Part shown: piece after piece, positions 1 to 6,905 of the stretch
Layout of the letters: every line of letters starts with the position of its first letter
How positions within the stretch are numbered: position 1 is the first letter of the stretch
Source of the DNA: an uncultured Spirochaetales bacterium
Lineage (GTDB): Bacteria > Spirochaetota > Spirochaetia > Sphaerochaetales > Sphaerochaetaceae
Direction of reading: 5' to 3'
Length of the DNA stretch: 41,448 bases
Assembly (NCBI GenBank): GCA_949283235.1
Contig: CASDRY010000123.1
Span: 1 to 41,448, forward strand
Program-made: the position numbers and the translations under genes
The notes under the pieces: model-generated
The model's input: only the letters and a program-made list of their open reading frames with translations
Database searches by the model: none
What the model was told of the DNA's origin: nothing

Positions 1-534
1 AAGTTCGTTCTCGAAGGCGTAGAGGACACGCTTCGGCATGTGATCGAAAGCCCATTTGCACACATGACATATACAGATGCTATCAAGGTACTTGAACCAG
101 AGAATGATAGATTTGAATTCCCTGTGAAATGGGGTGTGGAAATCCAGAGCGAACACGAGAGATTCCTCACTGAAGAGGTTGCAAAATGCCCTGTTATCGT
201 CACGGATTATCCTAAGGATATCAAGGCCTTCTACATGAAGCTGAACGATGATGGAAAGACTGTAAGGGCAATGGATGTTCTCGCTCCTCGCCTTGGAGAG
301 ATTATCGGAGGTTCTGAAAGAGAGTACAGATACGATGTGCTTGTAAACCGCATGAAGGAACTTGGACTCAAGCCTGAAGATTATTGGTGGTATCTTGATC
401 TCAGAAGGTATGGTACAGTGCCACATGCAGGTTTCGGACTCGGTTTCGAGCGTGCTGTACAGTATGTCACAGGTGTTGCTAACATCCGTGATGTTATACC
501 TTATCCAAGGTATGTGAAGAGCTGCGAGTACTGA
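1..534 (+). CDS. asnS: Asparaginyl-tRNA synthetase, C-terminal part (5' end outside window)
   Basis: The reading frame is open from base 1, so the gene starts upstream of the window; 177 residues plus stop are visible. The enzyme charges tRNA(Asn) with asparagine in the cytoplasm. The fragment carries the class II synthetase catalytic core: the motif 2 to motif 3 region with [29 protein letters not shown], and the closing motif 3 [13 protein letters not shown] followed by [10 protein letters not shown], which separates AsnRS from AspRS. Its last 41 bases overlap the 3' end of the convergent regulator gene, and no terminator hairpin is visible between them. The family assignment is secure; only the upstream start is unknown. 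Confidence 0.95.
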   Translation, partial: KFVLEGVEDTLRHVIESPFAHMTYTDAIKVLEPENDRFEFPVKWGVEIQSEHERFLTEEVAKCPVIVTDYPKDIKAFYMKLNDDGKTVRAMDVLAPRLGEIIGGSEREYRYDVLVNRMKELGLKPEDYWWYLDLRRYGTVPHAGFGLGFERAVQYVTGVANIRDVIPYPRYVKSCEY

Positions 535-1135
535 TTTCCCCTTTTATTATGGCATAAGCCATAAGCTGTGAGGATGTAAGGAGGCCAGTCTTTCTTAAAA
601 GCTTCTCCTTCATCCTCCTCACAGAGCGTTCGGAAATACTGAGTCTCTCAGCAAGCTCCTTACCTGAAAGACCATATGCAAGTTCATGCAGCGTCCGCTT
701 CTCATCATCTGTGAAGCGGATTTTCTTTTTCCGCTTTCCATTGAAAATGAAGGGAATCGAGGAGTCTGTTATTGCATCAAGAACAACAGCATCAGGAAAA
801 ACAGCCTCAAGGAGAATCTTCCTGTATTTTTCAGCGACAATAGCGAGAAGAACAGATCTACCATGCTGCTCAATTGCTTTCTCTTCCTCCAAGATTTCCC
901 CGATAGTCGGATGATAAAGAATTATCGCAGAGGGATTTCCAGATATTTCTCCCCTTTCAGCTCTTCTTACCCTATACCCGGGAGTATACTCACTTAAACA
1001 TAGTTCATCTGAACGAAGAATTATTTCTCTCATACCCTTTATACTTTCTAAGTCAGGAAAATGGTCAGGTTTTTGAGAGAAAAATTTAAAAAGCTTATTT
1101 GCTATTTTCTTTCTGCTGAACCTCTTCCTTGTCAC
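494..1135 (-). CDS. LuxR-type helix-turn-helix regulator
   Basis: A 213-residue protein whose C-terminal part (about residues 138-200) reads as a LuxR/GerE-like [23 protein letters not shown] followed by a recognition-helix tail ending [15 protein letters not shown]. The first 130 residues are not a recognisable receiver domain (no phospho-acceptor Asp context), so the input signal is unknown. The start used is GTG at 1135, inside the end of the preceding 52-aa gene and without a clear Shine-Dalgarno, so translation is probably coupled; an ATG 34 codons in (MREII) is the alternative. It is the last gene of a minus-strand trio with the DUF6338 protein and the small protein. A diverged copy of its 5' coding sequence lies upstream near 1933-1989. 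It is probably a transcription factor, with an unknown target. Confidence 0.7.
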   Translation of the reverse strand: MTRKRFSRKKIANKLFKFFSQKPDHFPDLESIKGMREIILRSDELCLSEYTPGYRVRRAERGEISGNPSAIILYHPTIGEILEEEKAIEQHGRSVLLAIVAEKYRKILLEAVFPDAVVLDAITDSSIPFIFNGKRKKKIRFTDDEKRTLHELAYGLSGKELAERLSISERSVRRMKEKLLRKTGLLTSSQLMAYAIIKGEISTRSSSHTLDKV

Positions 1136-1253
1136 GAGGTCTTACTGTTTCAGGCTTAAAAAAATCTTTTGGAACATGAGGCATAGGACCATCTTTTGGG
1201 ATATATCCACTTACAAGACAAGGCTTTCCATTGATTTCAACTAATCTGTACAT
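1095..1253 (-). CDS. Small 52-residue protein coupled to DUF6338 gene
   Basis: A short ORF starting MYRLVEINGKPCLVSGY and ending QQKENSK. The ATG at 1253 is preceded at ideal distance by GGGAGG, which lies within the last codons of the upstream DUF6338 gene; that gene's stop codon ends one base before this ATG. The 3' end overlaps the regulator start by 41 bases. It has no membrane segment or signal peptide. It carries a single Cys, a Gly-Tyr-x-Pro element (GYIPKDGPMPHVPKDFF) and a charged tail. I do not recognise a family. The strong ribosome site and one-base spacing argue that it is translated, and its position implies a partner of the membrane protein. Confidence 0.65.
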   Translation of the reverse strand: MYRLVEINGKPCLVSGYIPKDGPMPHVPKDFFKPETVRPRDKEEVQQKENSK

Positions 1254-1254
1254 G

Positions 1255-1848
1255 TTATATCCTCCCTTTCTCTATAATCTTAATATACTCAATGTTGCTA
1301 CGCATAATAAGTATACTTGTATTTTCCATTTTGACCAAGTTTGATTCCTCATCGATAAAACATAATGTAAAAAGAAGATCTGGATCATTATAACGGCTAT
1401 CAGAAATGTAAGAAGAACTATCTAAGTATCCATACATCTCATCTCCGCTTTTTAGTTTAACCTTTATAACAATAGGAGTTATATTATAGAAAGCTCTATC
1501 CCAAGCCGTCATCAGGGATTTAATTGGCTTATTCGCCTTCAGTCTGTATCTTAAGATTTCCCTTCGCGCGATTCCTGTACAATAGGAAATCAGAAATATT
1601 GGTAAAAGTGTTGCCAGTAAAAGCTCCAGCTGAGCATCAATCTCAAAAATTCTGATCAAAAAGATTATTAGAGGATAAGAGATTATAAATATGAACAGAC
1701 TCAAAAACAGATACTGAAGTAATAGCTTAACATGAGAAGAGTTGTCATCAGTCAATGGATATTCTTTCTCTACTATACTTTGACTGATATACCCGCCCAA
1801 CAAGAATAAGCATGTAAAATATATTTCATCAAAGGAACTTATCGGCAT
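1255..1848 (-). CDS. DUF6338 family membrane protein
   Basis: A 197-residue protein with an N-terminal membrane region (hydrophobic spans about 41-66 and 72-92) and a soluble C-terminal domain. The soluble part has the run I recognise from DUF6338 proteins: a TAWD element, then VKLKSGDEMYGYLD, a Ser-rich turn, an acidic strand region and a closing ILIMRSNIEYIKI. The likely function is unknown, even for the family. The ATG at 1848 has a good ribosome site (GAGGGAG) about 7 nt upstream. It heads a tightly packed minus-strand unit with the 52-aa protein and the HTH regulator. An upstream reading frame that carries a relic of the regulator ends in a TAA overlapping this start. Confidence 0.7.
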   Translation of the reverse strand: MPISSFDEIYFTCLFLLGGYISQSIVEKEYPLTDDNSSHVKLLLQYLFLSLFIFIISYPLIIFLIRIFEIDAQLELLLATLLPIFLISYCTGIARREILRYRLKANKPIKSLMTAWDRAFYNITPIVIKVKLKSGDEMYGYLDSSSYISDSRYNDPDLLFTLCFIDEESNLVKMENTSILIMRSNIEYIKIIEKGRI

Positions 1849-1904
1849 AGCTTTTCTCCCTCAAAGCCAATGCAAACGAAAATATTGATGAAATACCGAT
1901 TGCC

Positions 1905-1989
1905 AGGAACAATACCTGAAATGAAACTTAAATCTCTCATACCTTTTATACTTCCTAAGTAAGGAATTTGGTCAGGTTTTGAGAGAAAA
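1905..1989 (-). pseudogene. Relic copy of the 5' coding region of the LuxR-type regulator
   Basis: Bases 1933-1989 match 1026-1083 inside the regulator gene with five mismatches and one single-base gap. Translated on the minus strand the relic gives KPDQIPYLGSIKGMRD against [16 protein letters not shown] in the intact gene, and weaker similarity (PGNR against PGYR) continues to about 1905. The frame then drifts and ends at the start of the DUF6338 gene. It is a fragment with no HTH, best read as half of a direct duplication that brackets the DUF6338/52-aa gene pair. Confidence 0.65.
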
Positions 1990-2008
1990 TATTCTTAATA
2001 CAGAAGCA

Positions 2009-2023
2009 CCACCCAATGGGTGG
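2009..2023 (-). terminator. Possible weak hairpin after csoR
   Basis: A CCACCC-AAT-GGGTGG dyad (6-bp stem, 3-nt loop) sits 8 bases beyond the csoR stop. There is no U-run after it on the minus strand, so intrinsic termination would be inefficient. Its G/C-tract shape also resembles a CsoR-type operator half, so either reading is possible. Confidence 0.3.
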
Positions 2024-2030
2024 CACTTTG

Positions 2031-2300
2031 CTAGCTTAGATCAACCATCTTTTCAAGAACGCTTAAAGCTTCCTCGATTTTGGGATTCGGTTCATCTGTT
2101 CTCAAAGAATCGCTGACACAGCTCCTGATATGCGCCTGAAGAACTTCCTGTGTAGCTTTCTTCAGAATAGATGCTGCAGCCATAAGCTGGGTAGCTATAT
2201 CGATGCAGTACCTATCCTCATCAATCATCTTGAGAATACCGTCAAGCTGCCCCTTCGCAATCTTGACCTTTCTTGTGACGCTTTCTTTGTCAGCCTTCAA
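2031..2300 (-). CDS. csoR: CsoR-type copper-sensing repressor
   Basis: An 89-residue all-helical CsoR/RcnR/FrmR family repressor. The Cu(I) ligand set Cys-His-Cys is present as C32 (DRYCIDI), H57 and C61 (AHIRSC), the spacing known for CsoR proteins, so copper is the likely signal rather than formaldehyde or nickel. The start is TTG at 2300, preceded by GAGGTG; it overlaps the copA stop by 11 bases, so the repressor is translationally coupled to the pump it should control. Family knowledge: apo-CsoR binds G/C-rich dyads and releases DNA on Cu(I) binding. A matching dyad lies in the copA promoter at 4878-4890, which implies autoregulation of the copA-csoR unit. Confidence 0.9.
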   Translation of the reverse strand: MKADKESVTRKVKIAKGQLDGILKMIDEDRYCIDIATQLMAAASILKKATQEVLQAHIRSCVSDSLRTDEPNPKIEEALSVLEKMVDLS

Positions 2301-2502
2301 TTCCTGTCACCTCATAACCTGCATCTGTTACAGCTGCTTTAAGTGCATCATCTGTAACATTGCCTTCATACTCAACCTTAGCGCACTTATTCTCTAGGGA
2401 TACATCAGCATTCTTAACACCTTCAACCTTTACGAGAGCATCATGAACATGCTTCACGCAGTGCTGGCACATCATTCCTTCAACATTAACTGTCTTGACC
2501 AT
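2290..2502 (-). CDS. copZ: Candidate internal start giving a free CopZ-like copper chaperone
   Basis: Within copA, in the same frame, codon M787 (base 2502) is preceded by AAAGGAG at 7 nt. A 70-residue product from here would be a complete CopZ-type HMA chaperone (MVKTVNVEGMMCQHC, then the usual beta-alpha-beta-beta-alpha-beta pattern). CopZ proteins deliver Cu(I) to CopA and CsoR. The linker upstream of M787 is low-complexity and hydrophilic, as expected if a once separate copZ was fused by loss of the copA stop codon. Whether the internal start is used cannot be told from sequence. Confidence 0.5.
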   Translation of the reverse strand: MVKTVNVEGMMCQHCVKHVHDALVKVEGVKNADVSLENKCAKVEYEGNVTDDALKAAVTDAGYEVTGIEG

Positions 2503-4860
2503 AATCTTTTCTCCTTTCTTGTTATCATCAGAAAGCATAATGCTTTCAATATTGCATTCTTCTTTAGCAGAGGGGCCAGAAAGCATCGTCTTTGCGCCTG
2601 CTTTAGGACGGAAGAAACGAAGACGAAGCGCATTCGTTACCACAAAAACGGATGAGAAGCTCATCGCGAATGCCCCGACCATAGGACTGAGCTTCATACC
2701 GAACGCAGGATACAGAACTCCAGCTGCAATAGGAATACAGATAGCATTATAGAAAAGCGCCCAGAAAAGATTCTCCTTTATATTCCTCATAGTCGCCTTC
2801 CCTAGCTCTATTGCCTTTGGAACATCCTCAGGATCACTCTTCATCAGAACAACATCAGCGCTCTCTATAGCGATATCTGTACCAGCGCCTATTGCAATTC
2901 CGACATCCGCTCTCGCAAGAGCAGGGGCATCATTTATGCCATCTCCAACCATGGCAACTTTTCCGCCATTCTCCTTAAGATTCCTTATAACACTATCTTT
3001 ATCCGAAGGAAGGACTTCAGCTATAACCTCTTCAGTTCCCGCTTCTTTCTGGATAGCCTTTGCTGTCCTCTTGTTGTCTCCCGTAAGCATGACAGTCTTT
3101 ATTCCCATGCTCTTCAGATCTTCCACTGCCCCTCTGGATGTTTCCTTGATAGTATCGGCAACAGCTATAATTCCGATAACATTCCCATCCTCAGTGAAGA
3201 AGAGCGGTGTCTTACCTTCATCTGCAAGCTTCTCCTCAATGGTTCTGAGCTCATCAGGGAAAGAGGCAAGGATCTTTCTGTTTCCTCCCTCTATTACAGA
3301 ACCATTAAGAACCGCTCTTATCCCCTTTCCATCTGAAGCTGAGAATGAAGAAGCCTTCTCAACCTGAATATTTCTTCTTTCAGCTTCAGCAACAATCGCT
3401 TCGCCAAGAGGATGCCCTGACAAGCTCTCAATGGCAACAGCCTTTGCTAAAAGGTTCTCATAACCGATATCATTTACAGTGATGATATCTGTAACCGAAG
3501 GCTTTCCTTCTGTGATAGTCCCGGTTTTGTCAAAGACAACGGTATTGATAGAATGCAGGGTTTCCAGAGCTTCAGCACTCTTAATGAGAATTCCGGAAGA
3601 AGCTCCCCTGCCTGTTCCGACCATTATGGCTGTCGGAGTCGCAAGACCTAGCGCGCATGGACAGGAAATTACCAGCACAGAGATTGCAATTGACAGAGCA
3701 AACTCAAAGCTCTCTCCTGCTATAAGCCAGGCGATTGCTGATACAAGCGCGATAGCTATTACAATCGGAACAAAGACACCGCTGACCTTATCTGCAAGCT
3801 TTGCTATCGGGGCTTTGGAGGATGTAGCCTCATCCACAAGCTTTATGATTTTCTGAAGTGCCGTATTCTCTCCAACTGTCTCGACCCTCATCTTCAGATA
3901 CCCGGATTTCAATACAGTGGCACCAGTTATTTTGTCATTCACAGTCTTATCTACAGGGATGGACTCACCTGTAAGAGCTGATTCATCAACAGCTCCTGAA
4001 CCTTCTATAACAACGCCATCAGCAGGAATGGAGGAACCTGCCTTTATAATCGCAGCGTCGCCTTTCTGCAGCTCTTCAATAGGAATTTCTATCTCCGCTC
4101 CATCACGTAGGACGACAGCAGTCTTTGGAGCTAGATCCATGAGCTTCGCAATAGCTTCAGATGTTCTTCCCTTCGCCCGTGCTTCAAGAGTCTTTCCTAG
4201 AGTTATAAGGGTGAGAATCATTCCAGCTGACTCAAAATAAAGATCCATTGCAAAAGCATGAGCAGTAGAGAGATCTCCAGTGCCTAATGCAAAGGCTATC
4301 TTATACATTGCGTAGATTCCATAAACAATTGCAGCCCCTGACCCCATAGCTATCAGGGAGTCCATGTTAGGAGCAAGATGGAATAAACTCTTGAAACCTC
4401 CAATGAAGAACTTTCTGTTTATGAAAGCAACTGGCAACACAAGGATAAAGAGAGTCAAGACAAATACCATGGAGTTTTCAGCACCTAGAAGGAAAGCTGG
4501 GAGAGGCCACCCCATCATATGCCCCATTGAGATATAAAACAGAGGTATAGTGAAAAGAAGTGACCAGGAAAGACGCTTCTTCATCTTAATATACTCTTCC
4601 TTGGCTATATCACGAGGAGGAGCTTTCTGCTTGGTATCTGAGTTTTTTTCCGCTCTTGGAATAGCCCCATACCCTGCATTGGCCACGGCTTCCACTATTC
4701 CATCCTCGGAAAGTGTCTTCTCATCATAGACAACTTCCATGCTGTTCTTAAGGAGATTTACATTCACCTCCTTCACCCCATCTAATTTTGCAACGCTCTT
4801 CTCGACACGTACCTGACATGCTGCACAGCTCATTCCAGTGACATCAAAGCATTCCTTCAT
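2290..4860 (-). CDS. copA: Cu(I)-exporting P1B ATPase with C-terminal CopZ-like domain
   Basis: An 856-residue P1B-type ATPase that pumps Cu(I) across the cytoplasmic membrane. In order: an N-terminal heavy-metal-associated (HMA) domain with C12-x-x-C15 (GMSCAAC), membrane helices, an actuator loop with TGES, the intramembrane Cu site C400-P-C402, phosphorylation motif DKTG at D444, an HP motif (SGHPLGEA), and GDGINDAP near residue 640. After the last helices a polar linker of about 30 residues leads to a second HMA domain (residues 787-856) with C798-Q-H-C801. A C-terminal HMA is unusual, since bacterial CopA normally carries HMAs only at the N-terminus. The ATG at 4860 has an AGGAG ribosome site. 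It is cotranscribed with csoR from a CsoR-regulated promoter. Confidence 0.95.
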   Translation of the reverse strand: MKECFDVTGMSCAACQVRVEKSVAKLDGVKEVNVNLLKNSMEVVYDEKTLSEDGIVEAVANAGYGAIPRAEKNSDTKQKAPPRDIAKEEYIKMKKRLSWSLLFTIPLFYISMGHMMGWPLPAFLLGAENSMVFVLTLFILVLPVAFINRKFFIGGFKSLFHLAPNMDSLIAMGSGAAIVYGIYAMYKIAFALGTGDLSTAHAFAMDLYFESAGMILTLITLGKTLEARAKGRTSEAIAKLMDLAPKTAVVLRDGAEIEIPIEELQKGDAAIIKAGSSIPADGVVIEGSGAVDESALTGESIPVDKTVNDKITGATVLKSGYLKMRVETVGENTALQKIIKLVDEATSSKAPIAKLADKVSGVFVPIVIAIALVSAIAWLIAGESFEFALSIAISVLVISCPCALGLATPTAIMVGTGRGASSGILIKSAEALETLHSINTVVFDKTGTITEGKPSVTDIITVNDIGYENLLAKAVAIESLSGHPLGEAIVAEAERRNIQVEKASSFSASDGKGIRAVLNGSVIEGGNRKILASFPDELRTIEEKLADEGKTPLFFTEDGNVIGIIAVADTIKETSRGAVEDLKSMGIKTVMLTGDNKRTAKAIQKEAGTEEVIAEVLPSDKDSVIRNLKENGGKVAMVGDGINDAPALARADVGIAIGAGTDIAIESADVVLMKSDPEDVPKAIELGKATMRNIKENLFWALFYNAICIPIAAGVLYPAFGMKLSPMVGAFAMSFSSVFVVTNALRLRFFRPKAGAKTMLSGPSAKEECNIESIMLSDDNKKGEKIMVKTVNVEGMMCQHCVKHVHDALVKVEGVKNADVSLENKCAKVEYEGNVTDDALKAAVTDAGYEVTGIEG

Positions 4861-4877
4861 ATTATCTCCTACACCCC

Positions 4878-4890
4878 ACCCCCGAGGGGT
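4878..4890 (-). promoter_or_regulatory. CsoR-type operator in the copA promoter
   Basis: The dyad ACCCC-CGA-GGGGT lies immediately downstream of the copA -10 hexamer, over the expected transcription start, and is nested in a wider ACACCCC...GGGGTGT repeat (4871-4892). G/C-tract dyads of this kind are the known binding sites of CsoR. Together with the linked csoR gene this is strong circumstantial evidence for copper-inducible control. Confidence 0.7.
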
Positions 4891-4899
4891 GTTGTATGA

Positions 4900-4928
4900 A
4901 TAATAAAAGCTTTTCTTTAAATTGACAA
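4900..4928 (-). promoter_or_regulatory. copA-csoR promoter
   Basis: On the minus strand, TTGTCA (4923-4928) is followed after exactly 17 bases by TATTAT (4900-4905), a good sigma-70 match. The operator begins 9 bases after the -10. The leader is about 35 nt and contains an AGGAG ribosome site before the copA ATG. Confidence 0.75.
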
Positions 4929-4938
4929 TGGCTGCGGA

Positions 4939-6360
4939 TCACTCCCCAGCCATTCCATCTGTAATTACAGGAAGATGCTCTGCATCAAGAGATGTTAGAT
5001 ACATCAGTGTATAAACTGACTGCGAAAGGGAAATCCTTTCTGTTATAAGCTCTATCTCATCCTGCACGACCTGGATTTCAGCCTGGAGCACATCGCTTTC
5101 AGAAGCAGATCCAACGGAAAGCGCATTTTGCTTATTCTCCGCTTTCAGTTTATCTGAATCGTGCTTCAGAGCCGCAAACTCAATCTTCTCCATCGACAGT
5201 TCTGCAGAATCATAGGAAGAGGAAACATTCTCCTCTATCGTCCTGATAGCACTCTCCTTATCAATTGAGGCTGATGTGATATCACTAGCTGATCGCTTTA
5301 TATCATTCATCTTCTTGCCGCCATCCCAGAGCGTTGTCGAAAGAGCAAGGGTTATATTCAATCCCCAGGTATCGCTATCGAGCCAGTTCGAATCGATCTT
5401 GCCACCATAGGTTGCTGAGACCTGTAGCGCTATATCAGGTTTACCATATATGCTTCCCTTCGCAATTTCATTGGTATAGCCCATAACCTTTTCCATACCA
5501 CCAAGCATCTGCAGTGTCAGCCTGGAAGGATCTGTCGCGAGTGCAATAAGGCTCTCTTTTCCGATTGCAAGAACACGCTCCGCCACTCCCTCATCCGGCG
5601 AGTACTCAATCATATCCATTGTCAGGTCGCTTATACCTGTGAGGGTCCTCAGTGCTTCAAGTACCGAAGCATACTGGTTATCTATCTCCTTTCTCGATAT
5701 CTCAACCTGCTGCTTCTGTATCTTAGCTGAAAGAACATCCTCATGAAGAAGCATTCCATTCTCCTCAGCGCTTTCTGCAATGGAGATGAGTTTATCAGCT
5801 TTGGCATCTATTTCAGTAAGCAGAGGCCTGATTCTATCCATATAGTAAAAGGCATCGAGACGTGACTTGAGCTCCGCAATAAGCTGATTCTCCTTATCAC
5901 TTCTCTCCATTCCTCTTATACCTTCAACTGTCTCATAGAGCTTCACTGCATTTGAAAGCTTTCCCCATGTGTAGATAGGCTGCGTAAGCGTGAGCTGCCC
6001 CTGCACAAGATTGTTTCCCATATCAAAGGAGACATCTATAGGATCAGTCCATACCGATGATGCAATAGCAGGAAGCCCTTTTATATCATTCGGACTTATC
6101 TTGATAGGCCCCATTGTCGGATTCGCCATATAAGTGCCTGAGATGAGAAGATCTATCTTAGGGGTATAGCCTCCTTTTGCATCGGCAGTATCAAGCTGGG
6201 CTTTCAAAGCCTCCTGATCAGCTTTCAGAAGATCCGCGTTCCCTCTCTCCATGGCAAGAATAAGGGAATCAAGGGTATACATCTCCCCTTCCTCGCTATA
6301 AAGAGGGAAAGCACATAGAAGACAGAATACAATCAAAATTACTAATGATTTTTTATTCAT
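4939..6360 (-). CDS. TolC-family outer-membrane efflux channel
   Basis: A 473-residue protein with a signal peptide (positive MNKK, hydrophobic core, likely cleavage near LYS-EE at 22/23). The mature part has the two-fold TolC/OEP repeat: long amphipathic helices rich in Ala, Glu and Lys (for example ADLLKADQEALKAQLDTADA and the second-half partner near residues 390-450) separated by beta-strand segments ending in aromatic or glycine-rich turns. It should form the outer-membrane exit duct for the RND pump encoded upstream. The ATG overlaps the lipoprotein stop as ATGA. It is the last gene of the adaptor-pump-lipoprotein-channel operon; the Borrelia BesC protein is the natural comparison. Confidence 0.88.
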   Translation of the reverse strand: MNKKSLVILIVFCLLCAFPLYSEEGEMYTLDSLILAMERGNADLLKADQEALKAQLDTADAKGGYTPKIDLLISGTYMANPTMGPIKISPNDIKGLPAIASSVWTDPIDVSFDMGNNLVQGQLTLTQPIYTWGKLSNAVKLYETVEGIRGMERSDKENQLIAELKSRLDAFYYMDRIRPLLTEIDAKADKLISIAESAEENGMLLHEDVLSAKIQKQQVEISRKEIDNQYASVLEALRTLTGISDLTMDMIEYSPDEGVAERVLAIGKESLIALATDPSRLTLQMLGGMEKVMGYTNEIAKGSIYGKPDIALQVSATYGGKIDSNWLDSDTWGLNITLALSTTLWDGGKKMNDIKRSASDITSASIDKESAIRTIEENVSSSYDSAELSMEKIEFAALKHDSDKLKAENKQNALSVGSASESDVLQAEIQVVQDEIELITERISLSQSVYTLMYLTSLDAEHLPVITDGMAGE

Positions 6361-6905
6361 ATCGTAGAGTCCAAATCTATATTGTTGACGTTATCAATAT
6401 TTACTTTCATTTCACTATTACCAGAATTAATATGCCAGTCATTTGCACCAGCATAGCAAATACCATTCTCTTCTACCGCTGCGATAACATATACACGAGT
6501 ACTATCATAATCCTCCCCATAAGCAGGAGATGTCGTATTCCATCTTATCGTTAGAGTGGCTACTGTTCCGCTAGAGTTATTGATTCCAGGTATGAAATCA
6601 TTTCCAGAAGCATATGTTGCAAGTCTCTTATCAACAACTCCTGCAGGTATGTAAGATTCTAGGAATGCGTCAAACTTACCGCTAGCACTATCCTTGCCTT
6701 TTTCGACTATCTGTCTATATGCTGTATTCCATGCCTCTTCATCGGTAAAGCCAAAGACATAGACTGTTGAATCAAAGGAATTGTCAGAAGAATCAGGTCC
6801 CGTAACAATTACGGATACAATTGAGCTAAAAGCAAAATTGCAACCAGCTATCAATACCATTACAGCAATCAAAACAAATGCCAACTTAAAATTTATCTTT
6901 CTCAT
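6357..6905 (-). CDS. Small lipoprotein encoded between RND pump and TolC genes
   Basis: A 182-residue protein with a lipoprotein signal: basic MRKINFK, a hydrophobic core and the lipobox LIAGC with the acylated Cys at 22. The mature part is rich in Ser, Asp, Asn and Thr, with predicted beta strands (VATLTIRW, RVYVIAAV) and one helical stretch (EEAWNTAYRQIVEKGKD). It matches no family I know. ATGA overlaps with both the RND gene and the tolC gene, plus a GAGGAAAT ribosome site, make it an integral member of the efflux operon. It may be a periplasmic or outer-membrane accessory of the pump, but this is inferred from position only. Confidence 0.75.
   Translation of the reverse strand: MRKINFKLAFVLIAVMVLIAGCNFAFSSIVSVIVTGPDSSDNSFDSTVYVFGFTDEEAWNTAYRQIVEKGKDSASGKFDAFLESYIPAGVVDKRLATYASGNDFIPGINNSSGTVATLTIRWNTTSPAYGEDYDSTRVYVIAAVEENGICYAGANDWHINSGNSEMKVNIDNVNNIDLDSTI

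Noticed and set aside
2936..4240. Plus-strand ORFs within copA
   Set aside because: They are shadows of a strongly conserved P-type ATPase on the other strand, with no domains or ribosome sites.
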